Part shown: positions 17,663 through 26,512 of the stretch, in pieces
Layout: every line of letters begins with the position of its first letter
Position numbering within the stretch: the stretch's first letter is position 1
From: Bacillus sp. OV166
GTDB taxonomy: Bacteria; Bacillota; Bacilli; Bacillales; Cytobacillaceae
Assembly (NCBI RefSeq): GCF_900177675.1
Contig: NZ_FXWM01000001.1
Coordinates: 3,295,001-3,359,000 of the forward strand
Direction: 5' to 3'
Length of the DNA stretch: 64,000 nt
Made by a program: the position numbers and the translations under genes
The notes under the pieces: model-generated
What the model was told of the DNA's origin: nothing
Seen by the model: the letters and a program-made list of their open reading frames with translations, nothing else
The model's database searches: none

Positions 17663-18070
17663 TTGTATCTAAATTATCCTTACCAGCCTTTCTATCCATA
17701 TTACTATAACTACAGACAAGGACTATTTCAAAAAATTCTTGCTTGTTATCAGCAAAAGCGTTGGATTAGATTAGCTTTCCGAGATGGAACAACTGCTGAA
17801 GGTTTAATAAGGACCTATGATCCTTTAAGGGGGGTATTAATTTACGTACCGATGCAAAGGTATTCGATTTCGTGTGAAGGTGTAAGGGTGAATTCTCTGC
17901 AAAAAGCACAGAATTGCATCGGCAAAAGATCCACTTTGACACTTTCCAACAATATAAGCCTAACTTTTACAATAGAAGGTGTTGAACAATCTCAAAATAT
18001 TGGTGGATGGGTTAACATAAATGAACTTATGTCGGTATCTGGACAGGTAGTTGATGCGAATTGTATTTAG
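17663..18070 (+). CDS. Hypothetical Tyr-rich protein, copy 1 (135 residues)
   Basis: The N-terminus YLNYPYQPFYPYYYNYRQ is Tyr/Pro rich, as in many spore-coat-associated proteins. The rest looks like a small beta domain (WIRLAFRDGTTAEGLIRTYD, then VLIYVPMQRYSISCEGVRV). The start is a TTG with AAAGGGGGAGG upstream; a TAA sits between the upstream ATG and this TTG, and both copies keep the TTG, so it is the real start. Function unknown. It differs from the second copy at about ten residues, mostly conservative, which suggests both have been under selection. Confidence 0.75.
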   Translation: MYLNYPYQPFYPYYYNYRQGLFQKILACYQQKRWIRLAFRDGTTAEGLIRTYDPLRGVLIYVPMQRYSISCEGVRVNSLQKAQNCIGKRSTLTLSNNISLTFTIEGVEQSQNIGGWVNINELMSVSGQVVDANCI

Positions 18071-18090
18071 TTGGGATTGATTATAAGCAC

Positions 18091-18133
18091 AAAAAGGGCG
18101 ATGACAGCCAGGGTGTGTCATCGCCCTTTTTGT
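18091..18133 (+). terminator. Terminator of copy 1
   Basis: Stem AAAAAGGGCGATGACA / TGTCATCGCCCTTTTT with loop GCCAGGGTG. In copy 2 the C-G pair in AGGGCGAT is replaced by A-T on both strands, a compensatory change that supports the structure. Confidence 0.92.
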
Positions 18134-18402
18134 GACAGTATGGCCATTAAGGAAGAGGGTGGAAAATATAAAAATCTAAATATGTAAAAAAAATATTGAA
18201 ATTCACAATCACAATACTTTTCTAAAGCTATCCTACTCTCTTGGAATTGAGAGAAGTACAGTAATGAAGGATTGTATTTCTCTCTATTTTTTTAGCAATA
18301 ATTATTGCAACTAAAGTCCTATGTTATTATATTTTTTGGTATAATTAACCTTGGAGGAAAAAGGGGGAACTACCTTTTCGAAATTTCCTTTAAAATGTTA
18401 CA

Positions 18403-18433
18403 AAAAATGCAGGGAGTAATTCCCTGCATTTTT
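18403..18433 (+). terminator. Hairpin terminator
   Basis: Perfect stem AAAAATGCAGGGA / TCCCTGCATTTTT with a four-base loop. It is not next to an intact gene; the stretch 18134-18640 holds no complete gene. Confidence 0.7.
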
Positions 18434-18439
18434 GTTTTA

Positions 18440-18579
18440 ATGGGTTTGATCGTTATTTCTATTCAAAACGTAGAAAAGGACGTGGGGCACAATGGGAAAT
18501 TGCCGAACTTGCGGAGGAACTTCGTCATGTTGTAGTTGAAAAAGAATCTTTGCTTGACCCGTATTTTGAAACGAAATGA
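18440..18579 (+). pseudogene. Short protein-like remnant before the DUF6241 gene
   Basis: One frame reads FDRYFYSKRRKGRGAQWEIA and on to VVEKESLLDPYFETK before TGA at 18577-18579. It has coherent helix-like composition but no start codon with a ribosome site. Probably the 3' end of a lost gene. Confidence 0.3.
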
Positions 18580-18640
18580 TTTGAAATCCGTATTCATAAG
18601 AATAAAAATTGTGATAAGTATAAAAGGGGCGGTTGGGTAA

Positions 18641-19147
18641 ATGGATAAATTTTTGAACAGACTTTTGATTGGTATTTCGATTGTTGGAGTATTGGGTGTC
18701 ATTGTCGTCGGTGTGCTAATATATCAAGCTATGACTAGTGACTGGAAAGAAAAAGTGGGAACCGAAACTTCGCTTGACACGGATATAGAAAACGAAGCCA
18801 AACTTGAAGCGAAAATCACTGAAGGCATTTACGTTCCTACCGAAGCCGAATTCCAATGGATTGTTCACCGTATGACGCACCAAAAAGTTGCTGCAGATAT
18901 GAAGGACGGGTCGACCGAAATGACGCCCGAAAGAATTGACGAATTGCTTAAAACAATAGACGAAACGGATTATGTACACGAAGACGTTTATTTACGAATC
19001 TTGGACGAATGGAACGAAGGGAATTTCGAAAATGCGGTCGAAACACACAACGAAATTCTTTCTCTTCAAAACGGGACAATCGGAGTTGCGACACAATTGT
19101 TGACACCCGAAGAAGAACAAAAATTCATTGAACAAAACTTTCGATAA
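18641..19147 (+). CDS. Membrane-anchored DUF6241-like protein (168 residues)
   Basis: An N-terminal membrane anchor (LIGISIVGVLGVIVVGVLIY, about residues 9-28) is followed by an acidic extracytoplasmic domain. The segment TEAEFQWIVHRMTHQKVAAD near residue 65 and MTPERIDELLKTID near 90 fit the DUF6241 pattern (H-x-MTHQKV, then MTPERI..L). Function unknown. AAAAGGGGCGG is the likely ribosome site. A terminator follows at once, so it is a single-gene unit or the end of one. Confidence 0.75.
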   Translation: MDKFLNRLLIGISIVGVLGVIVVGVLIYQAMTSDWKEKVGTETSLDTDIENEAKLEAKITEGIYVPTEAEFQWIVHRMTHQKVAADMKDGSTEMTPERIDELLKTIDETDYVHEDVYLRILDEWNEGNFENAVETHNEILSLQNGTIGVATQLLTPEEEQKFIEQNFR

Positions 19148-19177
19148 GAAGCGGGCGAAAAATCCGTTTCTTTTTTG
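19146..19177 (+). terminator. Terminator after the DUF6241-like gene
   Basis: Stem GAAGCGG / CCGTTTC (one G-T pair) with a nine-base loop and six T. Confidence 0.75.
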
Positions 19178-19507
19178 TTTACACTATTAGGTTGCGAATT
19201 AAGATTTTACTATTGATACCAACTTTTATTTTATCAATCCTGTTATATGGTTACTGGACAAATTAATCTTCAACTACAATGAAAATAAGTTTCTTCAACA
19301 TTAGAAAAATGACAATACTTAAAAAGACCCTGCTCATTCGTTAAAAAAAATGAAGAGAGCCCTAATTCTTAGATCTATGGATTGGATTGTCTGGATTAAG
19401 GACCAGTATGGTCACTTCAGTAAATTTTCATTCTTTGTGGTGCGGCGACGATTTTTCCGCTGCATGGATGGCTAACGGGTTGCTTTAGTTGAAGAAAGCC
19501 ATTAATT

Positions 19508-19531
19508 GGACCTAAACGGGTCCTTTTTTTT
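19508..19531 (+). terminator. Hairpin terminator in a gene-free stretch
   Basis: Stem GGACC / GGTCC with extra pairs, followed by TTTTTTTT. The stretch 19178-19577 contains no gene that I can support apart from this hairpin. Confidence 0.6.
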
Positions 19532-19577
19532 ACAAAACGTTAGTTCGTATATAATGAAAATCGAAGAGGTGATTGAA

Positions 19578-19773
19578 ATGTTCATACGGGACCTCGGTAA
19601 AATTAAATGGCAACCTGCGTCTTTTTTACATTTAGCATTCGATATGCAACGTTTGATTTCATTACGTTGATCCAATTACTCATCAACTTCGTGAAGCAGT
19701 AAAGCCTTGCGAGTTTAATCGGGTGGCTTTCGAGGATGTGGTTGGAGTAGGTGGACCTAAGAGAATAAGATGA
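19578..19773 (+). pseudogene. YolD-like protein remnant
   Basis: ATG 19578 with AAGAGGTG upstream begins MFIRDLGKIKWQPASFLH, the YolD family start (IRDRGxIKW). A TGA then stops that frame near 19669. The other frame continues as VDPITHQLREAVKPCEFNRV to VAFEDVVGV, which fits the YolD C-terminus. The middle is missing and the halves are out of frame. YolD proteins are often linked to UV-damage polymerases; no such gene is nearby. Confidence 0.5.
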
Positions 19774-19779
19774 ATAGTT

Positions 19780-20808
19780 TTATCCTCTTTTCTTAAAAAG
19801 CTTTGTAAAAAGGTCACGAAAAAAGTTCTTTTTAGGTGTTTCGACCAGATCTTCAACAAGATTTTCAACAGTGTGCTGATGATGTTTAGTGAAAAAATTC
19901 CAAATGATTTCTGTTGCATTTGGCCCTAATGGGTCGGTATATGAACCATTTGAGCTCCCGCCAGACCATGCGTGCCCCATTTGATCGATCATCCATAGTT
20001 CCATTAAAAGTTCACCGCCCCCATCACCGTATACATGTTTAGTACAACTTTTTCCATTGATAAGGTGTGATTTGACCTGGTGAGGTGTAATATCAGCTCT
20101 TCCTGTACCACCTTCTACAAGAAAATTAGTTTGTGCCCACTGTATGATAACCTGTTGTCCATTAATAGGATGTACAACTGTATCGCAGATACCATGGAAA
20201 ACAATAACAGGCATTTTCTTCTTGAACTTTCCCATTTCCTGAAAGGCGCTGTTACCACATGCATAGGGGTTCGAAACGCCTTTTTGCATGCTTTCTTTAG
20301 CAGCCTTAGCCATTGGATCGGTTAGAAAAAATACATTCGCAGCATCATAGGGAAGTCCCGCACACACTCCGATACCGCTAAATACATCTGGATAGGTAAC
20401 TCCAAGAATGCAAGCAAGTGCCGCACCTACAGATAATCCCGCTGCGTACACCTTACTTGAATCAATACGGTACGTCCTTTTAACCTGATTAATCATCCCA
20501 TTAATTAACTTGGGATGTCCCTCTCCTCGGTGCTGATTTTTATCCAAAAACCAGTTCCAGCAGCCAAAAGGGTTATAACCAGCCGGATTCAAAGGATTAA
20601 ACAGGTGATTCATGTCAGGATAGAGTACGAGAAAGATTTCTTTCTCAGCAAGCTCGTTCATATTCGTTCCAGCAGCAAAATCATCCGGATCTTGTTCACA
20701 TCCATGAAGCATCACCATCAACGGAGTTTCTTTTTCCGCTTGATATTCGCTCGGAACATAAAGTTTGTACCTAAAATCCTCAACTAAAAAAGCTAGAAAT
20801 TCCCCCAA
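19780..20808 (-). CDS. PHB-depolymerase-type esterase (alpha/beta hydrolase)
   Basis: About 342 residues of the Esterase_phd family: LMVMLHGCEQDPDDFAAGTN (oxyanion region), FLVLYPDMNHLFNP, CWNWFLDKNQHRGEGHP, then the nucleophile Ser in KVYAAGLSVGAALACIL (family GLSAGG). His of the triad is probably in IDQMGHAWSGGSSNG. The substrate is likely a polyhydroxyalkanoate or other ester; no signal peptide is visible. A TTG at 20817 touches AAGGAGGG, so the TTG at 20808 with nine bases of spacing is the better start. The C-terminal 40 residues are basic and extra to the family. Confidence 0.8.
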   Translation of the reverse strand: MGEFLAFLVEDFRYKLYVPSEYQAEKETPLMVMLHGCEQDPDDFAAGTNMNELAEKEIFLVLYPDMNHLFNPLNPAGYNPFGCWNWFLDKNQHRGEGHPKLINGMINQVKRTYRIDSSKVYAAGLSVGAALACILGVTYPDVFSGIGVCAGLPYDAANVFFLTDPMAKAAKESMQKGVSNPYACGNSAFQEMGKFKKKMPVIVFHGICDTVVHPINGQQVIIQWAQTNFLVEGGTGRADITPHQVKSHLINGKSCTKHVYGDGGGELLMELWMIDQMGHAWSGGSSNGSYTDPLGPNATEIIWNFFTKHHQHTVENLVEDLVETPKKNFFRDLFTKLFKKRG

Positions 20809-21189
20809 CTCTATCAACCCTCCTTAACTTAAACTACATGTTTCCATTATACTTCTACATGTTCCTATTTTTATCGAAAGAAGCATTCCATTCAATATTT
20901 GATGCAATAACATGCTGCTCAACCTCCTACTATGTATTTTAAGAGACGAAAGAGGAAAGTAAATCCTTCTATTTTCCTTTAGCCTTTATATCTAAAGTAG
21001 TAATATTGGATTATTGTATAAATATTTAGAAGAAGATTGGCATGAAATTCTATTAGAAATAATGACCAAAACAAACAACCGTAAGCCCCTTCATTTATGA
21101 ATGGGGTAAGGTTGTTTATTTATTATATTCATTAGAACAAGCGTTCTTTTAAATTGGCATTAGATAAAAATATTTGATATAACAAGGAT

Positions 21190-21594
21190 ATGAAAAGTCT
21201 AATTCAATATAAAAGTAATAATAATCTAGTATATTCATGTAAATACCATGTGGTTTGGTGCCCTAAATATAGAAGAAATGTATTGATGGATGGAGTAGAT
21301 GAAAGACTTAAATCTATTCTATTAGAGGTTGCAGAAGAGACAAAATCTGAAGTAATCGAAATGGAAATTATGCCAGATCATGTTCATCTACTTGTTGAAT
21401 GTGATCCTCAATTTGGAATTAATAAACTAATAAGAATGATGAAAGGGAGAAGTTCTCGTTACTTACGCAGCGAATTCCCATGGTTAAAAAGTAGAATTCC
21501 ATCTCTATGGACCAATAGCTATTTTGTTTCCACTGTTGGGGGAACAACGCTTGATGTTGTAAAACAGTACATAGAAAACCAAAAAGGAGTGTAA
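21190..21594 (+). CDS. tnpA: IS200/IS605 Y1 (HUH) transposase TnpA
   Basis: 134 residues, normal length. CKYHVVWCPKYRRNVLMDGV is the family start, MEIMPDHVHLLVECDP carries the metal-binding HUH pair, and the catalytic Tyr is in VVKQYIENQKG. It cuts and joins single-stranded ends of the element. The gene seems intact. tnpB begins four bases after its stop. Confidence 0.93.
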   Translation: MKSLIQYKSNNNLVYSCKYHVVWCPKYRRNVLMDGVDERLKSILLEVAEETKSEVIEMEIMPDHVHLLVECDPQFGINKLIRMMKGRSSRYLRSEFPWLKSRIPSLWTNSYFVSTVGGTTLDVVKQYIENQKGV

Positions 21595-21598
21595 AACC

Positions 21599-23013
21599 AT
21601 GGCATCATCAAAAGAAAAAACGCCCTCTTTTATCGCAACGATTCGATTAAAAACAAATGCAAAGGAAGAAAAGTTGCTTTTGATGTTGTCTGATTGTGGA
21701 AGACAGCTTTATAATGCTTGTTTAGGGGAAAGTGTGAAGAGGATTAAGGTGATTCAAAACACAGAATTATATAAGGAAACCGTCCGATTATCTAAAACTT
21801 CGGAAACTGATATAGAAAAGCGTAGAGCTAACTTTAAACATCTTAATGCAACATTTAGTTTTACGGATTATTCTATTCAATCCTTTGGGACAAAAACGAA
21901 GAATGCATCGAAGTTTATTGCGGAACATTTAGGGACGCACATCTGTCAAAAACTCTCGACAAGAGCATTTAAGGCCGTGCAAAAATTCGCTTTTAAGAAA
22001 GCTAAAAAAGTAAAATTTAAACGAAAAGGTGAGTTTGTTTCCTTAGAGGGCAAAAACAATAAAACATTTCTAACTTACTCCAATGGTTATGTTTTTATCG
22101 GGAAAACTCTATCGTTAAAATGCCTAATCGACCCCAAAGATCAATGGATGCAGTATGCCTTAAAGCAAAGAATAAAATATTGTCGGCTTATCAAAGAGGA
22201 AGTGAAAGGGAAAAATCGGTTTTATGTTCAATTAATTCTTGAAGGACACTCCCATCGTAAATATGAATTAGGAAAAGAAGAGTTTGGACTGGATATCGGA
22301 CCTTCCACGCTTGCGATGGTAGGGGAATCGAAAGCCGAATTAAGGGAATTTTGTGAAGAAGTTGTATTACTCGATAAGGAAAAAAGAAGAATCAATCGTA
22401 AAATGGACCGGCAGCGACGAGCAAATAACCCCAATCATTATCAAAGCAATGGCGTAATGAAAAAAGGTAAAAAGAAGTGGGTCAACTCTAAAGGATACAT
22501 AAACACGCGTTCAGAACACAGAGAATTGGAACGTAAGATAAAAGAAGTTAGAAAACAACTCCATGGTCGAGATACCAATCAAATCCTTCAACAAGCCTCT
22601 TCCATTCAAACAGAAAAACTCTCCTATAAAGGATTTCAGAAAATGTTTGGCAAAAGTATTGGTAGAAAAGCACCCAGTATGTTTTTGAAAATGTTAAAAC
22701 GAAAAGTGGAATCGCAAGGTGGAAGGTTCCGAGAGTTTCCAACCTACTCCACAAAGTTATCGCAAACCTGTCATTGTGGTGCCATTAAGAAAAAAGACTC
22801 AAGGACCGCTGGCATTGTTGTGATTGCGGGGTCCGGGCACAACGTGATTTATACAGTGCATTTTTAGCTAGATATGTAACAAAATCAAATCAAGTGGATC
22901 TTCAACAGGCTGAAAAAGATTGGTTTCAACTTTCCAATGTATTAAATGAGTGCATCTCAAATTTGAAAAATATGAAAGCACATAGAAAATTCATCTCAAC
23001 ATTTGGTGTATAA
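21599..23013 (+). pseudogene. tnpB: TnpB RNA-guided nuclease, frameshifted near the zinc ribbon
   Basis: The frame from ATG 21599 encodes a TnpB with the RuvC aspartate in FGLDIGPSTLAMVGESK and a Glu candidate in SSIQTEKLSYKGF. After SQTCHCGAIKKK the frame is lost at about 22795-22805. In the +2 frame the missing part follows: RWHCCDCGVRAQRDLYSAFL (second zinc-ribbon half and third catalytic Asp), on to TFGV and TAA at 23011-23013. One base change in the A-rich run restores 472 codons. As it stands the product ends at 22867 without the last RuvC acid. Confidence 0.9.
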
Positions 23014-23262
23014 ATCCCTTAGAGATTAATAGGTTAAATCTCTCGGTGCAGACATACCCCGGAACAGTCAATAAGTTGTAAGTGGCAAGGGAATCCGAGC
23101 CCGTGTAAATAATCATGTTTCGATTATGTGCATTCGAACGATTTCGGCTGTCGAAGCCTTTTAGACCAAAGTGAAGTCCATCTTTTGTTTGTTATAGATT
23201 TGGAAGAGCTAAGGTTGTTTAAGGGTGGAACCCCCTCCATTTATGGATGGGTGAGTGTCAGG
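22867..23262 (+). ncRNA. Probable omega-RNA (reRNA) region of the IS605 element
   Basis: Non-coding sequence between the tnpB end and the right-end hairpin is about 250 bases, with several stem-capable stretches. In TnpB elements the guide RNA covers the 3' end of tnpB and the right end, with the guide taken from flanking DNA. Here the guide would begin at about 23262, inside the M20 gene. Position only; no direct proof. Confidence 0.45.
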
Positions 23263-23939
23263 TAAAAGCTTATATTGAAGTACATATTGAGCAGGGAAAA
23301 GTGTTAGAAAATAAAGATTTAGCTGTTGGAATAGTTACGGGGATCTCTGGTGGAGAATGGGCAGAAGTAACGATCATGGGTGAAGCGGGGCATGCAGGAA
23401 CGACCTGGATGAATGAGAGAAAAGATGCTTTAACAGCTGCAGCAGAATGTATATTAGCCATTGAGAAAATAGCACGGGACAATATCGGAAGTGTTGCGAC
23501 AGTAGGAAAATTGGAAGTAAAACCTGGAAGTAGTAATGTCATTCCTGGGAGAGTGGATTTTACACTTGATGTTCGGGATATATCTAATGAACGGCGTAAA
23601 AATACGGTTACTAAAATCTATAATTCAATTCGGACAATTGCTGCAAACCGTGGTTTAGGGTGTGAAATTAGGCAGGTTCAATCCCTATCTTCTGTGATGA
23701 GTTCACCAATAGTGATGAGAGCAGTAAAAGATTCTCTGCAAGAATTACAGTATCCTGTTTATGAATTACCAAGCGGGGCTGCTCATGATGCGATGGTGTT
23801 GGGAGATCTTACAGATATTGGAATGATTTTTGTAAGGAGCCACAATGGCATAAGTCATCATCCAGATGAGTGGAGTTCTTTTGAAGATGTTGCTCTTGGG
23901 TGCGAGGTACTATTCAGAACCACGTTAAAACTTTTATAA
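23262..23939 (+). pseudogene. C-terminal half of an M20 amidohydrolase (hydantoinase/carbamoylase or allantoate type)
   Basis: About 226 residues starting with KAYIEVHIEQGKVLENKDLA, the conserved FxELHIEQGxxLE segment of the M20 amidase group. It continues with the dimerisation domain GEAGHAGTTWMNERKDALTA and the metal-site segment LPSGAAHDAMVLGDL. Full proteins have about 410 residues; the first 180, with most metal ligands, are absent, cut off by the IS605 right end. It could be translated from ATG 23247 inside the IS but would be inactive. Confidence 0.85.
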
Positions 23940-24192
23940 ATGATTCACGTAGCTAGAGAGGTTCTGTAGTCATTTTAGGTACTGTATTTGGCGAGCCAAA
24001 AATCATTGAAATTCCAGTTAAAAGGAAAATACTTGCCGTCCTTCATATATTGGTATATTTCAAATAAAACCCAACGAACAGTTAGCAATATTCGCTTTTC
24101 TTATACACACCAGGTGATGACAAGCACCAACCCTTTTTTTTCTCATATACATGAGGAGATTTACTGATAAAAGAAAGGGGGAGGCTGCATTG

Positions 24193-24597
24193 TATCCAAA
24201 TAATCCTTACCAGCCTTTCTATCCATATTTCTATGACTACAGACAAGGACTATTTCAAAAAATTCTTGCTTGTTATCAACAAAAGCGATGGATTAGATTA
24301 TCATTCCGAGATGGAACAACTGCTGAAGGTTTAATTAGGACCTATGATCCTTTAAGAGGAGTATTAATTTACGTACCGATGCAAAGGTATACGATTTCGT
24401 GTGAAGGTGTAAGGGTGGATTCTCTGCAAAAAGCACAGAATTGCATTGGCAAAAGATCCACTTTGTCACTTTCCAACAATATTAGCCTGACTTTTACAAT
24501 AGAAGGTGTTGACCAATCTCAAAATATTGGTGGATGGGTCAACATAAATGAACTTATGTCGGTATCTGGACAGGTAGTTGACGCGAATTGTATTTAG
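24193..24597 (+). CDS. Hypothetical Tyr-rich protein, copy 2
   Basis: The same family as the gene at 17663: YPNNPYQPFYPYFYDYRQG then a beta-rich domain. An ATG at 24151 is in frame here, but copy 1 has a stop in that stretch, and the ribosome site AAAGGGGGAGG lies just before the shared TTG at 24193. Substitutions between the copies are mainly conservative (Ala/Ser, Ser/Thr, Asn/Asp). Function unknown. Confidence 0.75.
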   Translation, partial: YPNNPYQPFYPYFYDYRQGLFQKILACYQQKRWIRLSFRDGTTAEGLIRTYDPLRGVLIYVPMQRYTISCEGVRVDSLQKAQNCIGKRSTLSLSNNISLTFTIEGVDQSQNIGGWVNINELMSVSGQVVDANCI

Positions 24598-24617
24598 TTG
24601 GGATTGATTATAAGCAT

Positions 24618-24660
24618 AAAAAAGGGAGATGACAGCCAGGGTGTGTCATCTCCCTTTTTG
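24618..24660 (+). terminator. Terminator of copy 2
   Basis: Stem AAAAAGGGAGATGACA / TGTCATCTCCCTTTTT with the same nine-base loop as copy 1 and a paired change in the stem. Confidence 0.92.
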
Positions 24661-24930
24661 TGACAGTATGGCCATTAAGGAAGAGGGTGGAAAATATAAA
24701 ACTCTAAATATGTAAAAATATTGAAATTCACAATACTTTTCTAAAGCTATCCTAATTCTCTTGGGATAGCTTTTAATATGATTTCAAACTTTAGTTGACT
24801 TTCCATTTGAATAACTAAATTATTTGTTCTCCCAAGTTGGGGTCCTACCAACAAAACGCGGAAAACATACGCTAAGAGAGTAACATCAGGAAAATACGGG
24901 TTTACAACGGTAAGGAAATCCATATATAAA

Positions 24931-24975
24931 AAAAAGCCTAATCTCTCGCTTTTAACACCGAGAAATTAGGCTTTA
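24931..24975. terminator. Bidirectional-looking terminator
   Basis: Stem AAAGCCTAAT..TCTCG / CGAGAAATTAGGCTTT, T-rich on one side and A-rich on the other. It lies between the plus-strand repeat gene and the minus-strand dinB. The remainder of 24777-25213 holds no gene. Confidence 0.75.
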
Positions 24976-25213
24976 GTTACTTCATTAAAGCGCCCTTTTC
25001 TTGAATAAACAAGAAGCTCAAATTAGCCGGTATTGTGGAAGCAATTAATTTATTCTTGCTGGTAATGTTAAATATCGTAGAAGAGTGAGATTACTTTGGA
25101 TCAACAATTGTTTGATTAAAGTTATCCGTTAGCTCAAAGAAAGATCTTAAACATCTCTCGATCCTCAATAAACGTCACCTTTTTGAAGAAAAAATGGATT
25201 ACTCTTCTCTTGC

Positions 25214-25735
25214 CTATTTATAATGAATAACATTTTCAGAATACCAATAAAAAGCATAATCAGTCATAACTGAAGAATCACCCAACTGATGTAACATAGC
25301 TGAAATATTCCCTCTATGATAGGTTCCATGATTCACAACGTGTAAGACCATTTCAGATAGACTTGTTTCTCTTAATCCTGCCCATGGATTATCCAACATT
25401 ATTCTCTTTTCCATATCTTCCTGTCGGTTCAAAAAGGATTTAAACCGAGATGTTAAAGTGTGAAATTCCGTTTCTAAGTCTTCAATGGGCAGTTTCTCAA
25501 TCTTTTCTTGAATTTGAAATGAAGATTGCATTGCTTCATTCATACTCTGACCCTCGAGGGTATTAAGCCATCCATATTCCACCAAATAGAGATGAGATAA
25601 AACCTTTGAAACAGAAGAAAAGACACTTTTCATTTCCTTTTGATATTTCTCAGGAGAAAGTGTCTTAAGATGATCAATAATCCGTTGATTTGCCCATACA
25701 TGATAGTTATATAGATTTTCTACATGATTTGCCAT
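25214..25735 (-). CDS. DinB/YfiT-family protein
   Basis: 173 residues, predicted four-helix bundle. The three metal-binding His positions fit: HLYLVEYGWLN near residue 48, and HVVNHGTYHRGNISAMLHQL near 132-140. Family members are metal-dependent, often thiol transferase-like (bacillithiol) enzymes; the substrate here is unknown. AAGGAGGCGATTGT precedes the ATG. It is a single-gene unit with a T-rich region around its promoter. The 460 bases upstream (25736-26197) hold no intact gene. Confidence 0.85.
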   Translation of the reverse strand: MANHVENLYNYHVWANQRIIDHLKTLSPEKYQKEMKSVFSSVSKVLSHLYLVEYGWLNTLEGQSMNEAMQSSFQIQEKIEKLPIEDLETEFHTLTSRFKSFLNRQEDMEKRIMLDNPWAGLRETSLSEMVLHVVNHGTYHRGNISAMLHQLGDSSVMTDYAFYWYSENVIHYK

Positions 25736-26197
25736 ACAATCGCCTCCTTATCATCACATTTTTAATATTCTTTATCAGAATGAATTATTCCTTTAAATAT
25801 TATTAATTATCTGATGAGATCTTCAACTAAATGGCCCGATTGTTGAACAAAATTAAAAAAGTCATTTCATTCATTAGTTATGGATAAATGACCATAAACG
25901 ACCGTTTTTGGTGCTTGAATAAGCGAAGTCTTTTAAGACCTAAAATCAGTTAATTTATAGCACCAAAACTCATTACCAAAACCAAAGCTCCAATTATTAA
26001 GGCTAAATACATTTTTGGTAAGATCTTAGTGTACACATAACAAGCAATTTTCTTATTTTAATTTGCTTACCGTACAAAATTTCCGAAATGTTGGTGAGCC
26101 CCCTGATAAAAATAAATTTATCATCCGACCCCAATACTGATGTGGTCCGGAACGTTTTTCCGATAGATTGGGATAATTATCACATTATCTCTTTAAA

Positions 26198-26245
26198 TGT
26201 GTCATACAATTTATTATTGACAAACAAAATGTGACATACTATTAT
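26198..26245 (+). promoter_or_regulatory. SR1-type promoter with two CcpN-like operators
   Basis: TTGACA at 26217-26222 and TATTAT at 26240-26245 are 17 bases apart. Two sites match the CcpN consensus TRTGHYATAYW exactly: TGTGTCATACA at 26198-26208 and TGTGACATACT at 26230-26240, one above the -35 and one touching the -10. In B. subtilis CcpN represses SR1 on sugars in this way. A weaker cre-like box (TGTAAGCGTT on the minus strand, about 26262-26273) lies just downstream. Confidence 0.8.
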
Positions 26246-26329
26246 AATATTAACAAATAAAAAACGCTTACATTTTAAGAAATTAGAATTGTCTATCTTA
26301 TAAAATTCAAACAAAAGGGAGTTTTTCTA

Positions 26330-26452
26330 ATGGGAACTATCATTTGCCAAAGTTGCAATAAGACAATTGATCATTTTGAGAATGAGAAAGTATCAACTTT
26401 ATACGGACAATGCACTTGCTGTGATAAAAAACAAAAGAAGACTTCTAAATAA
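26330..26452 (+). CDS. SR1P-like peptide (40 residues), GapA-binding
   Basis: The peptide starts MGTIICQSCNKTIDHFENEK and continues VSTLYGQCTCCDKKQ. This is the SR1P pattern (MGTIxCQxC...IxHFExEK...LYG.C..C). SR1P of B. subtilis, 39 residues, binds GapA and promotes RNase J1 activity. AAAGGGAG is eight bases before the ATG. Two CxxC-type pairs could bind metal. Confidence 0.85.
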   Translation: MGTIICQSCNKTIDHFENEKVSTLYGQCTCCDKKQKKTSK

Positions 26453-26474
26453 TTCAAACATAAATCAATACTAT

Positions 26475-26512
26475 AAAAGCCGTTCTCAAATGTTGAGAAC
26501 GGCTATTATAGT
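26475..26512 (+). terminator. Terminator of the SR1-like RNA
   Basis: A 12-bp stem AGCCGTTCTCAA / TTGAGAACGGCT with a short loop, followed by ATTATAGTT. Confidence 0.85.

Larger units (their letters stand above)
17505..18240. repeat. Copy 1 of a 0.74-kb duplicated segment
   Basis: Starts at ACTTGCCGTCCTTCATATAT and continues through the 135-residue gene and its terminator to TTTTCTAAAGCTATCCTA. The same order and near-identical bases recur at 24028-24776. About 6.5 kb lie between the copies. No ends typical of a transposon are seen. Confidence 0.85.
21075..23262 (+). mobile_element. IS200/IS605-family insertion sequence (tnpA + broken tnpB)
   Basis: Left end carries the subterminal hairpin GCCCCTTCATTTATGAATGG (about 21085-21107), right end the similar hairpin CCTCCATTTATGGATGGG (about 23233-23251). 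Between them are a Y1 transposase and a TnpB in the same orientation. There are no terminal inverted repeats or target duplication, as expected for this family. Exact ends are estimates. Right of the element a headless M20 hydrolase starts; its front half is not on the left side. Confidence 0.88.
24028..24776. repeat. Copy 2 of the 0.74-kb duplicated segment
   Basis: Begins ACTTGCCGTCCTTCATATAT and ends after CTTTTCTAAAGCTATCCTA, like copy 1. This copy keeps a complete downstream hairpin (AAAGCTATCC / GGGATAGCTTT) that copy 1 has lost. The short stretch before it (23940-24027) reads VILGTVFGEPKIIEIPVKRK in one frame, perhaps the end of another lost gene. Confidence 0.85.
26252..26512 (+). ncRNA. 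SR1-like dual-function small RNA
   Basis: From the promoter to the terminator is about 260 bases, longer than B. subtilis SR1 (about 205). It holds the SR1P reading frame and ends in a strong hairpin. In B. subtilis SR1 base-pairs with ahrC mRNA and encodes SR1P; base pairing here was not tested. Start point is estimated from the -10 box. Confidence 0.75.

Noticed and set aside
18305..18535. 76-codon ORF before the DUF6241 gene
   Set aside because: It runs through a terminator hairpin and has no protein-like pattern; another frame here is more convincing.
25976..26040. Minus-strand peptide MYLALIIGALVLVMSFGAIN
   Set aside because: Only about 20 hydrophobic residues, no ribosome site; chance or a minor relic.
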